NCBI GenBank assembly: GCA_947372575.1
Contig: CANBUF010000010.1
Span: forward strand, 1-14,677
Reading direction: 5' to 3'
Length of the DNA: 14,677 nt
Source: Alcaligenaceae bacterium
GTDB lineage: Bacteria > Pseudomonadota > Gammaproteobacteria > Burkholderiales > Burkholderiaceae
Position 1 is the first letter of the stretch. Every line of letters starts with the position of its first letter. The notes below the pieces were generated by a model. It was not told the DNA's origin, did not search any database, and saw nothing but the letters and a program-made list of their open reading frames with translations. The position numbers and the translations under genes are program-made. This document shows, piece after piece, positions 7,082 through 12,972 of the stretch.

Positions 7082-7867
7082 ATGACTGAAGGCGTACTTC
7101 AAATTTCATCCCTGAAAGGCAAAGTCTCGGACGCAGAATGGCAAGCACGCGTCGATCTCGCAGCCTGTTACCGCCTGGTTGAAATCTACGGCATGGCGGA
7201 CATGATGGCTAACCATATTTCAGCGCGCGTCCCAGGTGAAGAAGGGACCTATCTCATCAATGCTTACGGCATGATGTACGAAGAAATCACAGCCTCGAGT
7301 CTGCTTAAAGTCGACCATCAGGGCAACATCCTTACAAAACCGGATTTTGGTGCGCTGAACTATGGGGTCAACAAAGCGGGTGCCGTGATTCACAGCGCCG
7401 TGCACCATGCACGCCCCGAAGTTGGCTGCGTGATTCATACCCACAGCTGGGCATCCATGGCTGTTTCGTCGCTGGAATGCGGCCTGCTGCCTCTGACACA
7501 AACCGCCATGCGGTTCCTGAAAATCAGCTATCACGACTATCAGGGTGTCGTACTCGACGAAGCCGAGCAAGAATCCCTGGTCAACGACCTCGGAACTGGC
7601 GAGGCCATGATTCTGCGCAACCATGGCGCCTTAACCGTGGGCCGCACCATCGGCGAAGCCTTTAACTGGATGCACCGCCTTGAATTGTCTTGCCGCGCCC
7701 AGCTGGGTACGATGGCCTGCAACAGCCCACTGGCTGCGGTCTCCCAGTCCGTGCTCGAAGAAACCTGGAATAACTATCAGCCAGGTACGCGCCGTCCCTA
7801 CGGCGTCATGGAATGGCCTGCGTTATTACGCAAGCTGGACCGTACAGATCCGACATACAAAAACTAA
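7082..7867 (+). CDS. Class II aldolase/adducin-family protein
   Basis: A 261-residue cytoplasmic protein of the class II (zinc) aldolase/adducin family, a superfamily of aldolases, epimerases and decarboxylases acting on 2-hydroxy- or phospho-sugar-like compounds. The zinc ligands are visible as His119 and His121 in VIHTHS and His181 in ILRNHGALTVG. Where fuculose-phosphate aldolase has its catalytic Glu (SSEWRFH) this protein reads NKAGAVIH, so the acid/base Glu is absent. That is normal for the adducin-like branch but means the reaction is not a textbook aldol cleavage. The ATG at 7082 has a strong AGGA site. It is the first gene of a five-gene operon. A class II aldolase beside a pyrone-lactonase-like hydrolase and a 2-hydroxyacid dehydrogenase suggests a branch for hydroxylated organic acids, but the substrate is unknown. 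Confidence 0.92.
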   Translation: MTEGVLQISSLKGKVSDAEWQARVDLAACYRLVEIYGMADMMANHISARVPGEEGTYLINAYGMMYEEITASSLLKVDHQGNILTKPDFGALNYGVNKAGAVIHSAVHHARPEVGCVIHTHSWASMAVSSLECGLLPLTQTAMRFLKISYHDYQGVVLDEAEQESLVNDLGTGEAMILRNHGALTVGRTIGEAFNWMHRLELSCRAQLGTMACNSPLAAVSQSVLEETWNNYQPGTRRPYGVMEWPALLRKLDRTDPTYKN

Positions 7868-7881
7868 AAGACTGATCACGC

Positions 7882-7909
7882 GCAGCGTCCTTCGTCAAGA
7901 AGGCGCTGC
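7882..7909 (+). other. Intra-operon stem-loop between aldolase and first Bug receptor
   Basis: An 11-bp stem with one bulged T: GCAGCG (7882-7887) and CCTTC (7889-7893) pair with GAAGG (7899-7903) and CGCTGC (7904-7909), leaving the loop GTCAA. No T-run follows on the + strand, so it is unlikely to be an intrinsic terminator. It lies in a 77-bp gap. A likely role is a processing or stability element that sets receptor message above aldolase message, as seen for other binding-protein operons. That is an inference. Confidence 0.55.
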
Positions 7910-7944
7910 CCCAAACAGCTATTCACTCCGTATTTGGGGACAAC

Positions 7945-8910
7945 ATGATTCGCAGAACTTTTCTGCTCGCACTGGGTATGGTTTCTACCCTTGCAGCCAC
8001 GACCTGCCTGGCGCAATTGCCTGCCAAGCCCATCACACTCATCGTACCGTTTGCGGCAGGCGGCAACCTCGACCTTGTCGCACGCATCATTGCACAACCC
8101 ATGGCCCAACTACTGGGTCAATCCGTCGTCGTGCAAAATAAAGCTGGAGCAGGCGGTGCAATTGGCGCCTCGGAGGTCGCTCGCGCCGAACCTGACGGCT
8201 CCACCCTGCTGGTCAGCACACCGAATGCCATTGTGGTGCTGCCCAAAATGGCACCGACCACTTATGACATCAATAGTTTTGCAAGCGTCGGATTGATTGC
8301 GTCGACCTCACAAGTATTAGTCATCAAAGCGGACAATCCAAAATTCCAGACCATGGAGCAGTTTCTGACTTACGTCAAAAACAATCCAGGAAAAGTCAGC
8401 ATTGCCCACTCCGGTATTGGCACAACGAATCATGTGGCCATCATGCAACTGCAATCTGTTGCCGGGCTCGATATGAATGTCGTGGCCTACAAAGGCTCAG
8501 GCCCTGCCATTATCGATTTACTGGGCGGTCAGATTGATGTGTTGCTCGATCAGCTTTCAAGCTCAATCAACAACATCAAGACCGGACGCGCACGTGCGCT
8601 CACGGTACTGTCAAATGAACGGGATCCGCTGTTACCCGAGGCACCAGGCACCAAAGAAGTCGGCCTGGTCGCACTCGACGTGAGCACCACAACAGGTCTG
8701 CTAGCCCCCGCCAATACACCATCTGCAACACTTGCACTGCTGCACACCGCACTCGAAAAGGTCTTGCAAGATCCACAGGTCAAAGAGCAGTTGCTGCGCG
8801 TAGGCAGCCTTGCACGGCCGGGCTCTGCAGAAGTATTCACGAACATGCTCCAAAAAGAAGAAGCGCAAGCCAAAGTGCTTGCAGCAACTGGAAAACTCAA
8901 GGCTGATTGA
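7945..8910 (+). CDS. Bug/TctC-type periplasmic solute receptor (first copy)
   Basis: Receptor of the tripartite tricarboxylate transporter (TTT) family, 321 residues, the usual size. It captures a carboxylate or related ligand in the periplasm. A Sec signal (MIRRTFLLALGMVSTLAATT, cleavage after CLA) is followed by KPITLIVPFAAGGNLDLVAR, the family's first strand and ligand loop. The segment GGAIGASEVARAEPDG is the second hallmark. GKVSIAHSGIGTTNHVA and YKGSGPAIIDLLGGQIDVL are the hinge and second-domain motifs. The ATG at 7945 is preceded by GGGGA. No TctA or TctB membrane genes are in the window, so it is an orphan receptor that must share a distant transporter or sense ligand. Its stop is 2 bp before the amidohydrolase ATG. 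Confidence 0.93.
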   Translation: MIRRTFLLALGMVSTLAATTCLAQLPAKPITLIVPFAAGGNLDLVARIIAQPMAQLLGQSVVVQNKAGAGGAIGASEVARAEPDGSTLLVSTPNAIVVLPKMAPTTYDINSFASVGLIASTSQVLVIKADNPKFQTMEQFLTYVKNNPGKVSIAHSGIGTTNHVAIMQLQSVAGLDMNVVAYKGSGPAIIDLLGGQIDVLLDQLSSSINNIKTGRARALTVLSNERDPLLPEAPGTKEVGLVALDVSTTTGLLAPANTPSATLALLHTALEKVLQDPQVKEQLLRVGSLARPGSAEVFTNMLQKEEAQAKVLAATGKLKAD

Positions 8911-8912
8911 AC

Positions 8913-9803
8913 ATGACACGTCCCTGCTTACCTCCCCTACCCGACATCACTCCCATCACGCTCAGCATCCCGGCTGGCGCGTGCGACAGTCATGCACATA
9001 CCTTCGGGCCCTACGACGCGTACCCGTTATCCCCTGAGCGTAGCTACACACCGGTCGCCCAAACTGGCCATGACTTCATTGCACACCTTGATCAGATCGG
9101 TTTCGAGCGCGGCGTGCTCGTGACCGGAAGCGCCTGCGGACAAGATAATGGTTCGGTACTGCAAGCCCTGCGTCAATATCCCACACGCCTGCGCGGTGTT
9201 GCCGTCCCGGATCCAGACGTGACAGAAAAAGAACTGGACGACTGGTCACAGCTCGGGATGCGGGGTGTGCGCGTCAACTTGTTCAAGCGCAATGGCCAGG
9301 CGGTTTATAAAAACGGTGTCGGTCTCGATGTGATCGAAAAACTCGCTCCACGCCTGAAAGCTCGCGGCTGGCATTTGCAAGTCTGGATCCATGCACCCGA
9401 CATCCCTGACATGGCACCTCACCTGCTCAAACTGGGCTTACCACTGGTGATCGACCATATGGGCCGTATGAGTACTGCGCTGGGTGCGAACAATGCTGGT
9501 TTTGAAGTACTGGCGCGTATGCTGGCTGATGGACAGGCCTGGACCAAAATCTCGGGTGCAGACAGACTGACTACGCAGGGCCATCCCTATCTAGACGTGG
9601 ATCCACTCGCACAAAAACTGATCCAGGCAAACATCGAGCGCATTGTGTGGGGAACGGACTGGCCGCACATTAACTATTTCGATGCAGCCGACATGCCCGA
9701 CGATGGCAATCTGGTCAATCTCTTGGCACGCTGGCTACCCAACGAAAAGGACCTGCATAAAGTTCTTATCGACAACCCCGCCGTTCTTTATGGTTGGCCT
9801 TAA
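8913..9803 (+). CDS. Amidohydrolase-superfamily protein, 2-pyrone-4,6-dicarboxylate lactonase-like
   Basis: A 296-residue TIM-barrel hydrolase of the amidohydro_2/LigI group. LigI hydrolyses the lactone 2-pyrone-4,6-dicarboxylate in protocatechuate 4,5-cleavage, and relatives act on other cyclic (di)carboxylates. Key residues: CDSHAHTFGP with His27 and His29, HAPD with His160, VIDHMGR with His182, and VWGTDWPH with Asp249, the usual base near strand 8. There is no signal peptide, so it is cytoplasmic. ATG 8913 is chosen; an in-frame TTG at 8907 overlaps the receptor stop. AAGG is ten bases before the ATG. Together with the receptors and dehydrogenase it points to use of a cyclic acid, lactone or keto-acid. 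The true substrate is not settled by these motifs. Confidence 0.92.
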   Translation: MTRPCLPPLPDITPITLSIPAGACDSHAHTFGPYDAYPLSPERSYTPVAQTGHDFIAHLDQIGFERGVLVTGSACGQDNGSVLQALRQYPTRLRGVAVPDPDVTEKELDDWSQLGMRGVRVNLFKRNGQAVYKNGVGLDVIEKLAPRLKARGWHLQVWIHAPDIPDMAPHLLKLGLPLVIDHMGRMSTALGANNAGFEVLARMLADGQAWTKISGADRLTTQGHPYLDVDPLAQKLIQANIERIVWGTDWPHINYFDAADMPDDGNLVNLLARWLPNEKDLHKVLIDNPAVLYGWP

Positions 9804-9863
9804 CGTTATGTGATGAGCCCTCACGAATTGTGGTTAGCTTTCACTGTTTATGTTTGGCCTTAA
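9787..9863. repeat. Direct repeat of a 17-bp segment at 60-bp spacing
   Basis: TTTATGGTTGGCCTTAA (9787-9803) covers the last codons and stop of the amidohydrolase. TTTATGTTTGGCCTTAA (9847-9863) repeats it with one mismatch, exactly 60 bp later, just before the second receptor. The copy also contains an in-frame ATG (9850) for the receptor frame but no ribosome site. It looks like a local duplication of the gene end. Function, if any, is unknown. Confidence 0.6.
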
Positions 9864-9875
9864 TTTAAGATTGCT

Positions 9876-9879
9876 GGAG
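9876..9879 (+). promoter_or_regulatory. Ribosome binding site suggesting a TTG start for the second receptor
   Basis: GGAG with six bases before TTG 9886. The other in-frame starts, ATG 9850 and ATG 9907, have no comparable site. TTG initiation is less common, so this stays tentative. Confidence 0.45.
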
Positions 9880-9885
9880 CAACTT

Positions 9886-10908
9886 TTGAAGTATTCCTTT
9901 TTTTCTATGCAGCAACGTAGCGTTGCCTGCGTTAGACATTTCTGCTCGCTGGTGCTATCACTGTGTCTCATATTGACGGGCCTGGGCGTTCATCAATCAG
10001 CACAAGCAACCGAAGACTACCCAACAAAACCCGTCAAGGTTGTCGTGTCATTCACCGCAGGTGGCACGACCGACGTCATTGCGCGAAGCGTCAGTCAATA
10101 CCTCTCAGAACAATTCAAGCAGCCCTTCATTATCGAGAATAAGCCGGGCTCTGGTGGCAACATTGGCAACGAGTATGTGGCACGTTCTCCCGCCGATGGC
10201 TACACGCTGACGGTCGCCTCGGTCGGACCGATTGCGGTCAATCCGACGTTGTTTAAAAATTTAAAATACGACCCTCTTACTGATCTCACACCCGTCATTC
10301 TGATTGCAGATGTCCCCAACGTTCTGGTGGTGCATCCTGACTCGCCGATCAAAACTTTTGCCGAGTTCGTTGCCTACGCCAAAACAAAACCGGGCGGTAC
10401 CTTGAACTATGGCTCGACAGGTGCAGGCACCTCGTCACATCTTTCGAGCTTTATGCTGATGGACATCCTTGGTGTCGATGCGCAGCACATTCCCTACAAG
10501 GGCGCAGAGGCGCTCAACGATATGCTCGCAGGTCGAATCGATTTCATGTTCGCAACCATCCCTTCGGTCATTGCACAAATCAAAGCCGGAAAACTTCGCC
10601 CGATTGCGGTAAGTAGTCTGAAGCGCTCTCGCTCTCTGCCCGAGGTACCGACTGTTGCAGAAAGCGGTTATCCAGGCTTCTCCGCGGGTTCGTGGTTCGG
10701 CATGCTGGCGCCTGCTGGCACACCTAAACCAATTATTGACAAACTGAATGCTGCAACAGCAGCTGCCATGCAGAAGCTTGAAGCCAGGTTTGTCGCAGAA
10801 GGCGCCGATCCAGTTGGCGGCTCACCTGAATATTTTCAAAAATTTATTCACGATGAGTACCTCAAATGGAAAAAGGTTGTGCTTGACTCCGGCGCGAGCG
10901 CAAGGTGA
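9886..10908 (+). CDS. Bug/TctC-type periplasmic solute receptor (second copy)
   Basis: A second TTT-family receptor in the same operon, about 340 residues from TTG 9886 or 333 from ATG 9907. A signal peptide is clear in both (hydrophobic FCSLVLSLCLILTGLGV, cleavage likely after QSAQA, before TEDYP). An ATG at 9850 gives a longer N-terminus with no signal-peptide logic. Family landmarks are KPVKVVVSFTAGGTTDVIAR, then GSGGNIGNEYVARSPADGYTL, LNYGSTGAGTSSHLS, IPYKGAEALNDMLAGRIDFM, and LPEVPTVAESGYPGF. Compared with the first receptor its ligand loop reads GGTTDV rather than GGNLDL, so the two probably prefer different ligands. An 82-bp gap separates it from the amidohydrolase. Its stop falls 5 bp before the dehydrogenase start. 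Confidence 0.92.
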   Translation: MKYSFFSMQQRSVACVRHFCSLVLSLCLILTGLGVHQSAQATEDYPTKPVKVVVSFTAGGTTDVIARSVSQYLSEQFKQPFIIENKPGSGGNIGNEYVARSPADGYTLTVASVGPIAVNPTLFKNLKYDPLTDLTPVILIADVPNVLVVHPDSPIKTFAEFVAYAKTKPGGTLNYGSTGAGTSSHLSSFMLMDILGVDAQHIPYKGAEALNDMLAGRIDFMFATIPSVIAQIKAGKLRPIAVSSLKRSRSLPEVPTVAESGYPGFSAGSWFGMLAPAGTPKPIIDKLNAATAAAMQKLEARFVAEGADPVGGSPEYFQKFIHDEYLKWKKVVLDSGASAR

Positions 10909-10913
10909 ACGAG

Positions 10914-11906
10914 ATGAATAAAAAAACACGTATTTTGTTGTCAGACACGACCGCGAAAGAGCTTGCACCACAGCTCACCGAAATCTTTGGTGTCGACGGT
11001 TATGAACACGTGACTGCACAGCAAATCCGGGCGGGCGCAACCGATGCGGATGTATGTTTTGTATCGCGAGAAATTACCGGCAATTCCACCAAACAGAACA
11101 TTGCGCCCGACACACAATTTTTTTATGACGCGCTCAAGCTCTCAAAAGATCTGAAATGGATACAGGTCCACTCTGCTGGCGCGGACAGGCCAATTTATCT
11201 CGACCTGATCGCCAGGGGTGTCATGCTCACGACCTCCTCTGGCGCGAGCGCGAGTCTGGTTGCCCAGACAGCACTCACAGGCTTGCTTTCACTCTCGCGA
11301 CGCTTTCCGCAGCTTGCTGCCGCCCAGCGCGCGCATGTCTGGGCACCTTTTTTTAAAACAGGCTTGCCACCCGACCTCGAAGGTCAAACCGCAACGATTG
11401 TCGGTTGGGGTCCGATCGGACAAAAGCTCGGCGCATGGCTGATGGCGATTGGCTTAAAAATCATCGTCGTCCGGCAGTCTGCCGCCTCGCTTGTTGAGGG
11501 TGCGCGTGTCGTGAGCTTTGATGAATTCAAAGATGTACTCCCCGAAACCGACTGGCTGATCCTGGCCTGTCCGTTAACACCACAGACCGATCAACTTGTA
11601 AACGCCACAGCACAAGCGCTGATGAAGCCTTCTGCGCATGTTATCAATATCTCACGCGGTGCCGTGATTGACGAGCCAGCACTGATCGACGCTTTAAACA
11701 ACGGACGCTTGGCGGGTGCCTATCTGGATGTCTTTGCACAAGAACCACTTGCAGCAGAATCACCGCTCTGGGATATGCCAAATGTCATTGCCACGCCACA
11801 CACGGCCGGCTTTTCAGATGGGATTTTGAAACGCATGTCGGAAATGTTTATTCAGAATCTAAAACACTGGCACCGCGGTGAGCCGCTGTTCAATGTTGTG
11901 AAATAG
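10914..11906 (+). CDS. D-isomer-specific 2-hydroxyacid dehydrogenase
   Basis: A 330-residue NAD(P)-dependent oxidoreductase that interconverts D-2-hydroxy acids and 2-keto acids (glyoxylate, hydroxypyruvate and similar). The Rossmann motif is G164-W-G-P-I-G169. The catalytic triad is Arg248 in ISRGAVID, Glu277 in DVFAQEPL, and His296 in TPHTAG. The substrate-side loop HSAGADRP is also present. After the dinucleotide motif the sequence reads IIVVRQS, with an Arg where NADP-preferring members often have one, but cofactor choice cannot be fixed. The ATG at 10914 has AAGG about eight bases upstream; a GTG at 10905 overlaps the receptor stop and lacks a site. It is the last gene of the operon, ending 19 bp before a convergent gene. 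The usual reading is reduction or oxidation of a keto- or hydroxy-acid made by the upstream enzymes. Confidence 0.93.
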   Translation: MNKKTRILLSDTTAKELAPQLTEIFGVDGYEHVTAQQIRAGATDADVCFVSREITGNSTKQNIAPDTQFFYDALKLSKDLKWIQVHSAGADRPIYLDLIARGVMLTTSSGASASLVAQTALTGLLSLSRRFPQLAAAQRAHVWAPFFKTGLPPDLEGQTATIVGWGPIGQKLGAWLMAIGLKIIVVRQSAASLVEGARVVSFDEFKDVLPETDWLILACPLTPQTDQLVNATAQALMKPSAHVINISRGAVIDEPALIDALNNGRLAGAYLDVFAQEPLAAESPLWDMPNVIATPHTAGFSDGILKRMSEMFIQNLKHWHRGEPLFNVVK

Positions 11907-11925
11907 TGCAACCGGGCCGATGAGG

Positions 11926-12972
11926 TCAGACCTGAACTTCTTCTGCTGTCACTGCGATTTTAAGAATATGCTCGCCCCCGCCACGGATCACACCGCGCAG
12001 TGGTGAGACATCACCAAAGTCTCGACCAATCGCCAGACGCACATGACTGGCACCTGCGACCACATCGTTCGTTGGATCAAGTTCAAGCCATTGACCTGGG
12101 GCTGTTGGACAATAAACAGAGACCCAGGCATGTGAGGCATCTGCACCGCGTAACTTCACCTGTCCAGGTAATGGTTTTGTCAGTAAATAGCCACTGACAT
12201 ATTGAGCGCTCAAGCCAATTGACCGCAAACAACCAATCAGAATATGTGAAAAATCCTGACATACGCCCGCTCGTTTTGTGAAGGCTTCAAGCAATGGTGT
12301 GTGCACCTCGGTTGCACCAGATGCATATTTAAAATCGCGATGGATACGACTACTGAGATCCATGCTCGCCTGCGCGATATTGCGCCGCTTGGTAAAAGAG
12401 AGCAGTGCATACTCTCGCAGCTCTTTTAAGCGGGGGATGAACGGACTTGAAAAAGCAAACTCTGAGGCAGGCAAATATGGCCGGTCGAGTGCGTAGGACA
12501 ATGCCTCGCGCACATCTTCCCATTCAGGCGACTGGGCCATATCAAACTTACCGTAGCGATCACGCAGTTCAACGGTAGAAATTGAGCGCACCACCAACTC
12601 AGTATGAGGCGTGGCTAGCGTAAAAAAAGTACGCATATTGCCAAACGCGTCTTTACTTTCAGACTTGTTGCCTGGCGTTGGTTGTATCTCGACTTCGGAC
12701 GTGAGTACCCGTTGCCAATCCGACGAAAGTGGTCTGAGATACGCAAGGTGATGCGCGAGCTCAACATCAGTCTGGTAGGTATAGAAAGTTTCGTGTTCAA
12801 CCTGGATTTGCGTACGCAAATCCGTCTGCTTTTGTGATTGCGATTGTGATTGCGATTGTGATTGCGATTGTGATTGAGATTCTGCGGACGGTTGTGTCTG
12901 CTTCTGCGATTGCGCGGACGATTGCGACTGCATCTGGAATTGTGTCTGGAATTCTGTCTGGAATTGCGTCAT
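11926..12972 (-). CDS. Transglutaminase-fold cysteine hydrolase with Q/S-rich N-terminal extension
   Basis: A 348-residue protein with a bacterial transglutaminase-like domain. Most bacterial members are proteases or amidases rather than true crosslinkers. The N-terminal beta-sandwich (VEHETFYTYQTDVELAHHLAYLRP) begins near residue 58. The catalytic triad is visible as Cys in RAGVCQDFSH, His in DASHAWVSVY, and Asp in WLELDPTND. No signal peptide is seen. Ahead of the domain is an unusual stretch of about 50 residues with 20 glutamines: three imperfect four-residue QFQT-type units, then eight Ser-Gln pairs. Family members normally start near the domain. The ATG at 12972 forms an ATGA overlap with the upstream ATP-grasp/alpha-E gene, so translation through the tract is likely. 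A TTG at 12819 would bypass it but lacks a good ribosome site. With the upstream gene this forms the known ATP-grasp, alpha-E, transglutaminase module. Confidence 0.9.
   Translation of the reverse strand: MTQFQTEFQTQFQMQSQSSAQSQKQTQPSAESQSQSQSQSQSQSQSQKQTDLRTQIQVEHETFYTYQTDVELAHHLAYLRPLSSDWQRVLTSEVEIQPTPGNKSESKDAFGNMRTFFTLATPHTELVVRSISTVELRDRYGKFDMAQSPEWEDVREALSYALDRPYLPASEFAFSSPFIPRLKELREYALLSFTKRRNIAQASMDLSSRIHRDFKYASGATEVHTPLLEAFTKRAGVCQDFSHILIGCLRSIGLSAQYVSGYLLTKPLPGQVKLRGADASHAWVSVYCPTAPGQWLELDPTNDVVAGASHVRLAIGRDFGDVSPLRGVIRGGGEHILKIAVTAEEVQV
12832..12879 (-). repeat. In-frame 12-bp tandem repeat encoding eight Ser-Gln pairs
   Basis: On the coding strand the unit TCACAATCGCAA (Ser-Gln-Ser-Gln) alternates TCA and TCG and fills codons 32-47, so the array is 48 bp or about four units (the first Ser is TCT). 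The unit is a multiple of three, so slippage would change length without breaking the frame. Such tracts often differ in length between close strains. Confidence 0.75.
12934..12969 (-). repeat. Imperfect 12-bp tandem repeat encoding a QFQT-type motif
   Basis: Three tandem units related to ACACAATTCCAG on the coding strand (codons 2-13, giving TQFQ, TEFQ and TQFQ) with a few substitutions. They directly follow the start codon of the transglutaminase-like gene. Two different 12-bp arrays in one gene start make slippage expansion a likely origin. Confidence 0.65.

Noticed and set aside
7220..7624. A 134-residue - strand frame inside the aldolase-like gene
   Set aside because: Shadow frame; the zinc-site motifs are on the + strand.
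9804..9885. A new promoter in the gap before the second receptor
   Set aside because: No -35/-10 pair with acceptable spacing was found; AT-rich words are present but not convincing.
12836..12876. The GATTGC/GATTGT array as a CRISPR-like or intergenic repeat
   Set aside because: Units are 6-12 bp with no spacers and lie inside a coding frame as Ser-Gln codons.
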